Positions 45,372 through 55,587 of a stretch of 64,000 bases of DNA are shown piece by piece. The stretch's first letter is position 1, and every line of letters starts with the position of its first letter. Origin of the DNA: CAZTHK01 sp964613215 (GTDB lineage: Bacteria; Krumholzibacteriota; Krumholzibacteriia; Krumholzibacteriales; CAZTHK01). The DNA is taken from contig CAZTHK010000018.1 in the NCBI GenBank assembly GCA_964613215.1, positions 1 to 64,000 on the forward strand, in the 5' to 3' direction. Under the pieces are notes generated by a model. That model had not been told where the DNA came from. It ran no database searches and saw nothing but the letters and a program-made list of their open reading frames with translations. A program made the translations under genes and the position numbers.

Positions 45372-45518
45372 AACAGCTCCCTCATACCGTTTTTTTGAGC
45401 TTATTACTTTACATAATTTAACCCTGTTAACTATTCCGGACTGGTGTTATTGTACATTTAATAACTCATTATTAAAGAAGATTACAACAAATTATAGTGT
45501 AAAATCCAGAAAAAGCTG

Positions 45519-48482
45519 ATGACCGATAAGATAGAATATCTGGTCCCATTACTCATCCGGAGGGGTGAATACCGGCAGGAAATTGCCGGGGTTCTGGAAA
45601 AGCTCGGTTTCAACGACCCGGAAAAGGCAGCCGGTCTATGGGACCGGCTGTTTCCGGGAGGAGGTATATACCCCGGATGGGAGAAACGCATCTACACCCT
45701 GTGCCGGGAGCTGTCCGGCTGCCCCGACCCTGATATGGCCCTGCTCAATCTGAGCCATCTGGTGGAGAATTTTTCATCCGCATCTCACTTCTTCAGCTCT
45801 CCTTTTCTGGAAACACCGGTGTGCCGGCTGTTGGTCACCATACTTTCCTGCAGCTACTATCTCTCCGGTATCCTGGCCGGTAACCCGGAATATCTCTCCT
45901 GGCTGATGGAAGAGGAAACCCTGGCTTCGCCCAAATCCTTCAGCACCTACCGGAGGGAGCTGGAAGAAAAGACCGCTCTGTTTACAGACCCTCACCGGGC
46001 CCTCAACAGCATCAAGAGGTACAGGAGGCGGGAAATACTGAGAATCGGCGTCCGGGACCTTATGGGGATAGCAGGGGTGGAGGATATCACCGCCGGGATT
46101 TCATTCCTGGCCGATGCGGTCATCCATACCGTCTCCGGGATGGCTTTCACCGATGAGGCCGGGGAGAGGGGACTGGATATTTCCTCCTGGCAGAGGCAAT
46201 CATTCTCGCCCTTTCATAATTTTGCGGTTATAGCAATGGGCAAGCTTGGTGGTTTCGAACTGAACTACTCCTCAGACATCGATCTGATGTACCTCAGCGA
46301 ACCGGAGGGGGAAAGGGAGGAATCCATATTCTATACTGGTCTGGCCCGGAGGATTACCAACTATCTCTCCAATCCCACCGAAGAGGGCAAACTATACCGG
46401 GTGGATCTACGCCTCCGTCCGGACGGGGAGAGCGGCCCCCTGGTAGTCTCCACTGGTGCGCACCTGGACTACATGAACCTCCGGGGCAGGCCCTGGGAGC
46501 TTCAGGCCCTGTTGAAGGCAAGGGCGGTAACCGGAAACCTCCCTGCCGGCGAATCTTTCCTGAAAAACAGCGAGAAGCTGGTATTCTCCAGAGTGAGCGG
46601 GTTCGATCCTCTGGAAGAGATACTTACCATGAGAAGAAGGTCGGTGGCCCGGCTCCCTCCCCGGGAGAGCGCCGGAAATATAAAACTCATGTGGGGGGGA
46701 ATTCGGGATATCGAATTCATGGTTCAGGCCTATCAGCTGACTCAGGGCCGCAAGAACCCCGGGATCAGATCCAGGAACACCCTGGAAAGCCTGGCCCGCC
46801 TTCATCACTACGGGATGCTGAGTGACAGGGCATACCACAAGCTCATCCGTAACTACCGGCTCTTCCGTACCATAGAGCACCGCCTCCAGCTGTTCAGGGA
46901 TACTCACACCCATACCCTCCCCCCCAGCCGGGAGGAGCTTCGCCGACTGGGAGACAGAGTATCCAGAAGCGCCCTGGATGAAGTGGACCGGGACAACTTT
47001 CAATCTCTCCTAAGCACCGCCATACAGTCCACCCAGAAGATGTTCAACTCATCCATACAGGAACGGGATCCCGGTGAAGTACCTCTAATCCTTTACCTCC
47101 CCCCCGGAGAGAAATCAGTAGAAAAGCTGTTGAAGAGATTTAATATCTCTGAGGGTGATCAGATTCACCGTTTCCTCCACTCTCTGGTATACGGGGATTT
47201 CCCCCAACTCGAACCACCCGAAACCCTCAAGGCCGCCGAACGCACCCTCCCCCTGATCATGGAGAGCATCGCAGGCAAACCCGACCCATCACTTTCTCTG
47301 AAGAATCTGGTTAAGATTATAAAATCTACCCGGGCGGTCAGATCAACTCTGGAGCTGGTAGCCTCCCAGGAGGATTTGCTCAGGCTGCTGCTGCACCTCT
47401 CAGCACACTCCACCCTCTTCTCAGATACCCTGGCATCCCACCCGGAATTCCTGGATCCGCTGCTGGAGGGGATACCTCCGGGCGAACCCGATCTATCCTC
47501 CGGAACCATGGATATGCGCCTTTCCGCACTCTCCCTGTGGTACCGGGAATCCCTGCTGCACATCTTCTGTCAGATCCCGTTCTACCGCCACAGCCCGGAT
47601 TCCCTGAGCCCGGCTCTGACCGGCATAACCGGCAAGGTCATAGAGAAACTCTTCCGGCTAAGCGGCTGTGATGAGGAAGGGATAGCTCTGTTTGCACTTG
47701 GTTCGCTGGGAAGAGGAAATTTTGGCTTCAGCAGCGACCTTGATCTGGTGGCGGCAATCCGGGGCAGCCACAGGGATGGCAGAGCAATCAGGAAACTGCA
47801 GACACTGATAGAATATGCCGGAAAGGCCGGAACCGGCCCCATGGATATGAGACTGAGAGGGGAGGGAGAAGGATCCCCCCTGGTATACAATGTGGAATAC
47901 TACCGGGAGTACTTCAGCCGGAGGGCCGGGCTGTGGGAACTGCTGACCTTCACCAACTGCCGGTTCATCTGCGGAGATGAAGAAACCGGGCGGAAATTTA
48001 CAGAGATGCTGACCGGTGCTCTGGAAATCAAACCGGGGGATGAATTCTCTGCCTCCCTCAGGGAGGAAAGGAGGAAACTGGAATCACTTTCAAAGGGAAA
48101 ATACGATATAAAACATTCTCCCGGAGGAGATTACGATATTAATTTTATTATGTCGGCAGCGGAGCTTATATCCCCCCGGCTCCATCCCCCCGGAAGCAGC
48201 ACTGAAGAGGTACGCCGCATCCTCCGGAAGGGCCTGCTATCTGACGGTGAAATCGGGGTCCTGGATGAATCCTCCCGGCTGTTTTACCTGATCAAGAATG
48301 CCTTTGCCCTGCACCGTTTGAACTACCCACCCCTTCCCGGCCGGGAGAATTATTATGAGAAATACATGTCCCGTCTACTCTCTGAAATAGAGGGGCGGGA
48401 GTTATCATTTCATGAAATACTGGACAAAACGAAGAGATCGGTGAGGGAGGTATTCTCAGCCTTCTCAACCGGACTGGAATGA
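45519..48482 (+). CDS. glnE: Bifunctional glutamine synthetase adenylyltransferase/deadenylylase
   Basis: This 987-residue enzyme adds AMP to glutamine synthetase or removes it. It has two nucleotidyltransferase domains, each with its acidic pair: the N-terminal deadenylylase GKLGGFELNYSSDIDLMYL (about 245) and the C-terminal adenylylase ALGSLGRGNFGFSSDLDLV (about 730). RVDLRLRPDGESGPLV and MDMRLRGEGEGSPLV follow each. The length is close to the E. coli 946. Partners GlnB, GlnD and GlnA are encoded around it. The ribosome site before ATG 45519 is weak. Its last 18 bases overlap the end of glnD, which is convergent. Confidence 0.95.
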   Translation: MTDKIEYLVPLLIRRGEYRQEIAGVLEKLGFNDPEKAAGLWDRLFPGGGIYPGWEKRIYTLCRELSGCPDPDMALLNLSHLVENFSSASHFFSSPFLETPVCRLLVTILSCSYYLSGILAGNPEYLSWLMEEETLASPKSFSTYRRELEEKTALFTDPHRALNSIKRYRRREILRIGVRDLMGIAGVEDITAGISFLADAVIHTVSGMAFTDEAGERGLDISSWQRQSFSPFHNFAVIAMGKLGGFELNYSSDIDLMYLSEPEGEREESIFYTGLARRITNYLSNPTEEGKLYRVDLRLRPDGESGPLVVSTGAHLDYMNLRGRPWELQALLKARAVTGNLPAGESFLKNSEKLVFSRVSGFDPLEEILTMRRRSVARLPPRESAGNIKLMWGGIRDIEFMVQAYQLTQGRKNPGIRSRNTLESLARLHHYGMLSDRAYHKLIRNYRLFRTIEHRLQLFRDTHTHTLPPSREELRRLGDRVSRSALDEVDRDNFQSLLSTAIQSTQKMFNSSIQERDPGEVPLILYLPPGEKSVEKLLKRFNISEGDQIHRFLHSLVYGDFPQLEPPETLKAAERTLPLIMESIAGKPDPSLSLKNLVKIIKSTRAVRSTLELVASQEDLLRLLLHLSAHSTLFSDTLASHPEFLDPLLEGIPPGEPDLSSGTMDMRLSALSLWYRESLLHIFCQIPFYRHSPDSLSPALTGITGKVIEKLFRLSGCDEEGIALFALGSLGRGNFGFSSDLDLVAAIRGSHRDGRAIRKLQTLIEYAGKAGTGPMDMRLRGEGEGSPLVYNVEYYREYFSRRAGLWELLTFTNCRFICGDEETGRKFTEMLTGALEIKPGDEFSASLREERRKLESLSKGKYDIKHSPGGDYDINFIMSAAELISPRLHPPGSSTEEVRRILRKGLLSDGEIGVLDESSRLFYLIKNAFALHRLNYPPLPGRENYYEKYMSRLLSEIEGRELSFHEILDKTKRSVREVFSAFSTGLE

Positions 48483-51125
48483 CTGAAGCTTCTCCAGTTC
48501 TCCGGACAGGCTCTCTCTGACCTTCTTTATTTTCTCAGGATTGGTGAGTTTCTCCCCCTCTGCAGTGGTGACATAAAAGGAGTCGGCAATCTTGCGGCCC
48601 TGAGTGGTTATCTGGGCACTCTGAATATCCAGCCCCTCTTCGCTCAGCGTTTTGGTCAACCGGTACAGCAACCCCGGCCTGTCGCTGGCGGTTATATCTA
48701 TAACTGTGCTCTTACCGGACAGATTATTCTCGAACTCCACCCCGTAGGAAACCCTCATCCCCGAATTCACCCGTCTCTTCCACTTTTTGGCGTGGGCCAG
48801 ATAGGCCTCCTCCAGATCGATCCTGGACTCCATGACCGCCTCCAGGTCCTGTTTAAGTTTCTCCCACTTGCCTGCCGGGAAGGACAGGTTTCCGTTAACC
48901 CCTATCACATTGAAAATATCTATGACCTTCCCGTCCTTCCTGGTAAATGCATAGGCCCCCAGTATGTTGAGATCGTTAATAGTTATGGCACCGCACAGCT
49001 GGGAGAGCCGGAAGGGGGTATCCCTGGTGCAGATGGTTATCTCGATGGAATGCTCCAGCTTCCTTACCTCGGTGACCACGGTGGAATCCTTCAATCTCTC
49101 CAGCATCTCCAGGTGGGCCTGTACCTGAGAGGGGGAAACCACCATCTGATAACGGGAGGGCAGCCCTTCGAGATGTGCCTCCATTATCTCCCTCCCCTGC
49201 CGGTTGGAACAGCTCTCCAACAGTTCGGCCCTTTTATCTTCGAACACCTTTCCGTATCCGGCCTTGAGCTCGGCCTCCTCTGCCAGCAGCCGGTTGGTCC
49301 TGTAGTACAGGTTCTCGAACAGGTTCTCCTTCCAGCTGGTCCACACCCCCTTGCCGGTGGCTTTGAGATCTGCGTAGGTAAGGAGATACAGAAGCTTCAG
49401 ATTATGGCTGTTCTTCACCCTCTTTATGAATTGCAGGCAGGTATCCCGATCCTCCATATCCCTCCTCTGGGCGAAATGAGAGAGCAGGAGATGATTTCTG
49501 ATCAGAAAAACCACCCTGGAGCGCCTCCCCGTGGAGACGGGAAATGATTTCAGAATCTTTGCCGCCATCCTGGCCCCGCCCCTGGCGTGATTGCGGGCAC
49601 CCACCTTGCCTATATCGTGAAGTATAACCGCCAGTATCAACTCCAGGCTCTCTCCCACCTCCCGGTACAGATAGTGCAGAAGGCCACCCCTCTCTTCATC
49701 CAGACTCTCCAGATGAGCGATGGCCTGAAGACTGTGCTCATCGGCGGTATACTGATGGTACAACCCCTGCTTCTTGAGGCAGGTAAGATCCTTGAACACC
49801 GGGAACACCAGCTCCAGCACTCCCAGTTCGTGCATGTTTCTTATTACCGGCTCCTTATGCCCTTCCATATCCAGCAGCTCTATAAAGGACTCCCTCATCT
49901 TCTCCGGATATTCTGTCCCGGAGTACTCCTCCCGGAATGCCTTCCTCACCCTCCGCTCCATGTGAGGGGAAAAGTGCCTCCCGGTGCGGAGCTGCTCCTT
50001 GAACATGAACAGGGGATCCTCCTCCATCTTATCCCCCATCAGCCTGAGGTTCAGCCTTCCCAGTCCCTTGGTGCCTACCCTCTTGTACAGCGCCCCATCC
50101 ACCACCCTGAGATTTCCCCTTCCGTGGGTTTCTTCCAGGATTCTTTCTATCACCGAATAGACTGAGCGGGTAAAGGAATAATAATCCCTCATGAAATGCT
50201 CCACCATCAGAAGGTGATCCTTCTCCCGGTAGCCCAGGCCCTCTGCTATCTTTTCCTGAGACTCCACGGTAAGGACATTGTTGTCACTGTGCGACTGAAG
50301 ATGTATTTCGTTTCTGGTCCTGACCAGAAAATCGAAGGCTTCCCTGATATCCCTGATCTCCTCTCTGTCTACCAGGGCCAGCCGGTAAAGCCCCTCCAGC
50401 TTTCCCTTCCAGGGGAGTACCTCACCCAGCCACCTGATGGTCTGAAAATCTCTCAGCCCTCCCGGGCTCTCCTTCACATTCGGTTCGATGAGATGATAAC
50501 TTCCCCCGAACCTTTTCCACCGCTCCCTGGTCTCACTCAACTTGGCTTTTAGCAGCACCCCCCTCTCCCTGTTCCGGATATTATCCTTTATTCCGGAAAG
50601 CTTCTTTCTCAGCTTTTTGTCCCCGCAGATCCATCTTCCATCCAGAAGAGCGGTCTTGAGATCCGGGTCTGTCCGAAGAGCTTTCTTGAGCTCCATCATT
50701 GTCCTGACCGAGTGGCCCAGCTTCAGGCCGGAGTCCCACATCAGCCTGACCAGATAACCGGCAAATCCCGGGGTTGAGCGTCCTTCTCCCTTCCCCCACA
50801 GAAACATGATATCCACATCGCTCCGGGGAGACAGCTCCCTCCGCCCGAATCCTCCCAGGGCAACCAGGGCGGGCATCCTGCCCGCTTCCTTTCCCATATA
50901 ATTTTTCAGTGAACTGAACAGATGAATTATTATGGTTTCCGCACTATCCGAGCAATCCCGGGCAATCTCCAGCCCGGATGCTCCCGCCCGGTGCCTCTTC
51001 TTGAGATCTTCCAGGCAGGAATTGTAGACCTTCTTTACCTCACCGGCGAAGAGGGTGACCTGCTCCCTGCCGCCTTCCCGGGGAAAGCCGGGGAGATCCG
51101 ATCTTTTCAGAGTCTTCGATTTCAT
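48465..51125 (-). CDS. glnD: Bifunctional PII uridylyltransferase/uridylyl-removing enzyme
   Basis: This 886-residue enzyme senses glutamine and uridylylates or deuridylylates PII. Its order is nucleotidyltransferase (about 75-210; LGGFGRRELSPRSDVDIMFL), PII-UTase linker with ESPGGLRDFQTIRWL, an HD domain (about 430-570; LILAVILHDIGKVGARNHA) and two C-terminal ACT domains (about 700-780 and 810-880; the second with STVIDITASDRPGLLYRLT). All catalytic motifs are intact. GAGGAAGG precedes the ATG. It is downstream of glnA on the same strand with 50 bases between, so glnA-glnD co-transcription is likely. Confidence 0.95.
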   Translation of the reverse strand: MKSKTLKRSDLPGFPREGGREQVTLFAGEVKKVYNSCLEDLKKRHRAGASGLEIARDCSDSAETIIIHLFSSLKNYMGKEAGRMPALVALGGFGRRELSPRSDVDIMFLWGKGEGRSTPGFAGYLVRLMWDSGLKLGHSVRTMMELKKALRTDPDLKTALLDGRWICGDKKLRKKLSGIKDNIRNRERGVLLKAKLSETRERWKRFGGSYHLIEPNVKESPGGLRDFQTIRWLGEVLPWKGKLEGLYRLALVDREEIRDIREAFDFLVRTRNEIHLQSHSDNNVLTVESQEKIAEGLGYREKDHLLMVEHFMRDYYSFTRSVYSVIERILEETHGRGNLRVVDGALYKRVGTKGLGRLNLRLMGDKMEEDPLFMFKEQLRTGRHFSPHMERRVRKAFREEYSGTEYPEKMRESFIELLDMEGHKEPVIRNMHELGVLELVFPVFKDLTCLKKQGLYHQYTADEHSLQAIAHLESLDEERGGLLHYLYREVGESLELILAVILHDIGKVGARNHARGGARMAAKILKSFPVSTGRRSRVVFLIRNHLLLSHFAQRRDMEDRDTCLQFIKRVKNSHNLKLLYLLTYADLKATGKGVWTSWKENLFENLYYRTNRLLAEEAELKAGYGKVFEDKRAELLESCSNRQGREIMEAHLEGLPSRYQMVVSPSQVQAHLEMLERLKDSTVVTEVRKLEHSIEITICTRDTPFRLSQLCGAITINDLNILGAYAFTRKDGKVIDIFNVIGVNGNLSFPAGKWEKLKQDLEAVMESRIDLEEAYLAHAKKWKRRVNSGMRVSYGVEFENNLSGKSTVIDITASDRPGLLYRLTKTLSEEGLDIQSAQITTQGRKIADSFYVTTAEGEKLTNPEKIKKVRESLSGELEKLQSFQSG

Positions 51126-51175
51126 TTCACCTTCCTCGTGACCACCCCATCAATGCCCTCACACTTCAATATAAA

Positions 51176-52594
51176 TCATATGTCGTAGTAAAGACAGAAC
51201 TCATATGGATGAGGCCGAATCCTCACCGGTACTACCTCATTCTCCCTCTTATAGTCGATCCACCGCTGAATCACATCGTTGGTGAATACATCGCCCTTCA
51301 TTAAAAATTCCCGGTCCCTGTCCAGGGAATCAAGCGCTCTTTCCAGATCGGGTGGTGTTTTCCCCACCTCCGCCAGTTCCTCAGGAGGCATATCGTAAAT
51401 ATTCTTGTCCAGTGGTTCCCCCGGGTGGATCTTATTCTCTATCCCATCCAGCCCGGCCATCAGAATAGCTGCGAATGCCAGATAGGGGTTGCAGGCGGGA
51501 TCGGGGCATCTGAACTCTATCCTCTTCGATTCGGGGGTTTCCGAATACATCGGAATCCTCACCGCCGCGCTCCGGTTCCGCTGCGAATAGGCCAGGTTAA
51601 CCGGAGCCTCGAATCCGGAAACCAGCCGCTTGTAGGAGTTGGTAATGGCGTTGGTAAAGGCCAGCACACTGGATGCGTGAGCAAGTATCCCCCCGATGAA
51701 ATAAAGCCCCGCCTCACTCAGTCCGGCATACTGCTGTCCGAAGAATATATTCTTATCATCCTTCCACAGCGAGATGTGTACATGCATTCCTGAGCCGTTA
51801 TCCCCGAATATGGGTTTGGGCATGAAGGTTGCCGTCTTTCCCGCAGCTACGGCGGCATTTTTTACCACGTACTTGAATATGGCCACCTTGTCGGCCATCC
51901 TGGTGAGGGTGTCGTACTTCAGATCTATCTCCCCCTGCCCCGCTGTGGCTACCTCATGATGCTGAATCTCAGGATCCAGGCCGCAGCCGGTCAGTATCTT
52001 CACCATATCGCTTCTCAGGTCCTGGAGGGAATCGGTGGGAGGAACTGGGAAATATCCCTCCTTGAAACGGGGCTTGTAACCCAGGTTGGGGCTTTCCTCC
52101 CTCCCTGTATTCCAGAAACCCTCCCTGGAATCCACCCGGTACATGGCCTCATTCTCATTCTGGAAGAACCTGATATCATCCAGGATGAAAAACTCCGCCT
52201 CCGGCCCTAAAAATGCCTTATCCGCCACCCCCGCACCAGCCAGCTGTTGTTCCGCCTTTCTGGCAATGTATCTGGGATCCCTCCCGTAGGGCTCCCTGGT
52301 TATGGGATCATGGATGTTACCTATCAGGTTTATGGTGGGATTTTTGGCGAAGGGATCTATGAATGCGGTGGAGGGGTCGGGGATGACCAGCATGTCGCTT
52401 TCGTTGATATTCTTCCAGCCCCTTATGCTGGAGCCGTCGAAGCCCATCCCGTTCCGGAAGGTCTCTTCGGTGAGACGGGATGCCGGAAAACTGAAATGCT
52501 GCCACATTCCGGGAAAATCCATGAACTTTATATCCACAAACTCGATTTTCTTCGACCTCATAAGCTCCAGAACTTCTTTGGGGGTTAAAGCCAT
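51176..52594 (-). CDS. glnA: Glutamine synthetase, type I
   Basis: This 472-residue GSI makes glutamine from glutamate, ammonia and ATP. Signatures are FDGSSIRGWKNINESDM, EAEFFILDDI, HHEVATAGQGEIDLKY, the ATP-binding MPKPIFGDNGSGMHVHIS and NRSAAVRIP. The adenylylation site lies in LDKNIYDMPPEE with its Tyr near residue 397, the form regulated by GlnE, which is encoded nearby. The length equals that of the E. coli enzyme. GGAAAGGCGG precedes the ATG. A sigma-54 promoter was looked for in the 270 bases upstream and not found. Confidence 0.97.
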   Translation of the reverse strand: MALTPKEVLELMRSKKIEFVDIKFMDFPGMWQHFSFPASRLTEETFRNGMGFDGSSIRGWKNINESDMLVIPDPSTAFIDPFAKNPTINLIGNIHDPITREPYGRDPRYIARKAEQQLAGAGVADKAFLGPEAEFFILDDIRFFQNENEAMYRVDSREGFWNTGREESPNLGYKPRFKEGYFPVPPTDSLQDLRSDMVKILTGCGLDPEIQHHEVATAGQGEIDLKYDTLTRMADKVAIFKYVVKNAAVAAGKTATFMPKPIFGDNGSGMHVHISLWKDDKNIFFGQQYAGLSEAGLYFIGGILAHASSVLAFTNAITNSYKRLVSGFEAPVNLAYSQRNRSAAVRIPMYSETPESKRIEFRCPDPACNPYLAFAAILMAGLDGIENKIHPGEPLDKNIYDMPPEELAEVGKTPPDLERALDSLDRDREFLMKGDVFTNDVIQRWIDYKRENEVVPVRIRPHPYEFCLYYDI

Positions 52595-52876
52595 TTCAAC
52601 CGCCTTTCCATGCCGGGTTCACGCCCGGGCTGCTATGATTATGAATTCTTTGCTCTTTCCCGGTATCTCAATACAAACCGGTTACTGTTTTATCAGCCTG
52701 CAAGTATCTTAATCCTTAATTATTAATAATTCAATCAGTCAATGAAATTTCCGAAAAGCTCTCTGAATCCGTTCGGTTGAAAGGCTGAGTCCTGATAAAA
52801 GAATTAATGATTCGGCAAAAGCTGGCGATATTAATATTGAACATAATGGCACAGATGTATACCCATGGAGAAATAC

Positions 52877-54856
52877 ATGTCACTGGATGACAGCAATAAT
52901 AAAACGGAATCAGCGGACGGGGATCTCCTTTCCCGGAATTTCATACCCAACACCTCCATCCGCAAGGCTCTGGACTGCGTCAGGGAGGGGATCATCATAT
53001 TCGATCAGGACAGGGTGATCAGATACGTCAACAGTGCAGTCTGCAGCATCATAGGAAGTGACAGGGGGGAGATAATCGGCAGAAAAATCACCGGCATCTT
53101 CGAAACACGGGAGGGAAAGGAACTGGTCAGGAGGATGTGCCGGGAACATGTGGAGGGAGAAAACCACCATTACGAACTCAATGTAACCGGCAACGATGCA
53201 CGCAGAAGAACACTTCTGGGTAGCTGCACCTGCCTGAGGGATGAAGAGGGGGAATCCATCTCTGGCATTCTGTTGTTTATAGACATCACCGGAAGAAAGA
53301 AGTCGGAGGTGGAACTGGAGAAGCTGAAGTCCTTCAATGAAAGGCTGCTTGAGAACATCCCCTCCGGAATCCTGGCACTGGACAGAAACCTGAACATAGT
53401 ATTCTCCAACCAGACCTTCTCCCAGTTGATTAACAAACCCAGGGAAGAGATTACCGGCAGATATATCTCCAATGTGCTGCCCAGCCAGATGCTGTGCGAG
53501 AACAGGCTGATACTGAATATCTTCGACGTTCTGGATAACGGGGGCACCATATCCATAGACCAATTCAGACTTCCCAACCGGGATAATACTGTAGTTAATA
53601 TCAAGATAAGGGGCATCCAGGAGGAGGAAGAATCCGGAGCCAGCATTCTGATAATTATTAATGACCTCACCGCCTTCTACCGGCTTAGTGAACAGCTGGA
53701 GAGATCCCGGAGGATGGAATCAATCGGCAGACTGGCCGGAGGGATTGCCCACGACTTTAACAATATACTGGGAAGTATCATGGGCTACGCCTCCCTACTG
53801 CAGACCTCCGCCGATAAGAATACCGAACTCTACTCATACCTGGATAAGATACTGGAATCTGCCGAGAAGGCGGCAGAACAAACCAATCAGCTCCTGGCCA
53901 TGGCCATAGACAACCGGGACGCCTCCACCATATTCGATCCCATACAACTGGTAGAAGAGGTTAAAAGGCTACTCTCCAGGACAATGGACAAGAAGTATGT
54001 CATACAGACCCGCATAGATCCTTCTGTCAGTAAAATCAGAGGCAGCGAGAGTAAGCTTCAGCAGTGCCTTCTGGATATATGTCTTAACTCCCGGGATGCC
54101 ATGCCGGACGGCGGGATGCTGAAGATCTCCACCGAAAATGTCCACCTGGACAGGGAATTCTGCTCATCCAATCCGGAGGCAAGCCCGGGGGAATACGTCC
54201 TGATTACCGTATCCGATAATGGTACAGGTATCGATCCGGAGATATTCACCCGGATCTTCGAACCCTTCTTCACCACCAAGGAGACCGGGAGCGGATCCGG
54301 CCTCAGCCTCTCCGCCGCCTATGCCACCGTAAAAAATATGGGTGGATTCATCCGGGCGGACAGTGTACCCGGAGAGAGCACTGTCTTCCGTATATATATC
54401 CCCGCCATAACCGACCAGGCCGGGAGAGGACATCCCCGCCCGGCCCATCCGGTAAAGGGTGGCAATGAAGCTATCCTGGTGGTAGAAGACAACCTGGCCA
54501 TGTCAACCACCATCACCGAAATCCTGCAGTCAGCCGGATACAAAACCAGGAGTGTGGACAACGGAAGGGAAGCCATTGAAATATACACCGGCCAGAGCGA
54601 CCGGATCGATCTTATAGTGCTTGATCTGGATATTCCGGATATGGGGGGATGGGAGACCTTTGACAGAATCCGCGAGATCAGGGAAAATGTTCCAGTGCTC
54701 TTTTCCACCGGCTTCTCCAGGAGATTCATATCCAGCACTATCCTGGAGGGTGATATTACAGAATACCTTCAGAAACCCTTCCGGATGAGCGACCTGCTGG
54801 CGGTGATCAGATTACTGCTGGATAAGGGGAAGTTTCACCGTCTCCGGGGAGTATAG
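52877..54856 (+). CDS. PAS-containing hybrid sensor histidine kinase
   Basis: This soluble protein of about 659 residues has two PAS domains (about 25-140 and 155-275; LDCVREGIIIFDQDRVIRYV and LLENIPSGILALDRNLNIVF), HisKA with GGIAHDFNNILGSIMGYA (His about 288), HATPase (390-505; DICLNSRDAMPDGG, DNGTGIDPEIFTRIFEPFF, GSGSGLSLSAAY) and a C-terminal receiver (530-655; Asp in LIVLDLDIPDMGGWE). It is of the class that often works as an intracellular sensor. Start ATG 52877 is chosen because GGAG lies six bases before it; ATG 52865 is the alternative. It diverges from glnA, so nitrogen sensing is possible but not shown. Its end overlaps the phosphatase gene by 22 bases. Confidence 0.88.
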   Translation: MSLDDSNNKTESADGDLLSRNFIPNTSIRKALDCVREGIIIFDQDRVIRYVNSAVCSIIGSDRGEIIGRKITGIFETREGKELVRRMCREHVEGENHHYELNVTGNDARRRTLLGSCTCLRDEEGESISGILLFIDITGRKKSEVELEKLKSFNERLLENIPSGILALDRNLNIVFSNQTFSQLINKPREEITGRYISNVLPSQMLCENRLILNIFDVLDNGGTISIDQFRLPNRDNTVVNIKIRGIQEEEESGASILIIINDLTAFYRLSEQLERSRRMESIGRLAGGIAHDFNNILGSIMGYASLLQTSADKNTELYSYLDKILESAEKAAEQTNQLLAMAIDNRDASTIFDPIQLVEEVKRLLSRTMDKKYVIQTRIDPSVSKIRGSESKLQQCLLDICLNSRDAMPDGGMLKISTENVHLDREFCSSNPEASPGEYVLITVSDNGTGIDPEIFTRIFEPFFTTKETGSGSGLSLSAAYATVKNMGGFIRADSVPGESTVFRIYIPAITDQAGRGHPRPAHPVKGGNEAILVVEDNLAMSTTITEILQSAGYKTRSVDNGREAIEIYTGQSDRIDLIVLDLDIPDMGGWETFDRIREIRENVPVLFSTGFSRRFISSTILEGDITEYLQKPFRMSDLLAVIRLLLDKGKFHRLRGV

Positions 54857-55506
54857 TTGAGACAGCTGACTCTGTCCCCCAATCTGCCACCCGTTTCCAC
54901 CAGTGAAACCGATGCGTTGGACACAGATAGCCTGTGCATATCATCCAGATCCATTCCCAGGAAATGAACCAGGGCGGGCTTTATGACATCCCGGTGGGAG
55001 ACCACCGCCGCCCTGTCCGGGAATTGCTGATTCCTGCCGCAGGAAGCAGATTTATCACCCTGGCCGGATCCTGTGGCCGCATACAGTTCTGATTTTATCC
55101 TCTCCACCGCCGCCAGTATTCTATCCTGAATATCCCTCATTCCCTCATCCCTGGAAAATTTCGAACGGGTGGGGGCTTCCAGGTACAACTTAAAATCGGG
55201 ATCGGAGCGAAGGTCATGGTAATTCTTCCCTATCCACTCTTCAAAAGCGGATTCATTCAGGCGGGACTCCTCTATCAGCTCAGCTCCCCACTCCTCCGCC
55301 AGAATTTCTGCGGTTTCCATGGCTCTTACCACTGTGCTGGTATACACCAGAGGAATATCATCACCCGCCATCTCCCTGGCCAGTTCTCTCACCATCTCCC
55401 TCCCCTCTCCATTCAGGGGAACAGGCCCGGCACCCATAACCCTGTGCTCCCTGTTCCAGTCGGTGGTACCATGCCTGATGAAATATAATTTCAACTTTCT
55501 GCTCAT
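54835..55506 (-). CDS. Histidine phosphatase superfamily protein
   Basis: This protein of about 223 residues belongs to the phosphoglycerate mutase-like branch: LYFIRHGTTDWNREHRVMG (catalytic RHG), a PLVYTSTVVRAMETAEIL segment with its Arg, acid residue in LNESAFEEWIGKNY and the second His in AAVVSHRDVIKPAL. Substrates in the family range from phosphoglycerate to alpha-ribazole phosphate; none is indicated. ATG 55506 is used; a GTG at 55533 lacks a ribosome site. A linker rich in G, S and D (about 150-170) is unusual. Confidence 0.85.
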   Translation of the reverse strand: MSRKLKLYFIRHGTTDWNREHRVMGAGPVPLNGEGREMVRELAREMAGDDIPLVYTSTVVRAMETAEILAEEWGAELIEESRLNESAFEEWIGKNYHDLRSDPDFKLYLEAPTRSKFSRDEGMRDIQDRILAAVERIKSELYAATGSGQGDKSASCGRNQQFPDRAAVVSHRDVIKPALVHFLGMDLDDMHRLSVSNASVSLVETGGRLGDRVSCLNYTPRRR

Positions 55507-55587
55507 CACTCTTTCCCGGTTGTAGTTTTCCACTTATGAATAATAATACAAAACTTTGAAAACAACAGATAATACGGTTAGTTGGGC

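Noticed and set aside
52595..52876. Sigma-54 promoter expected before glnA
   Set aside because: No TGGC-N8-TGC-type pair could be found on the minus strand of this region.
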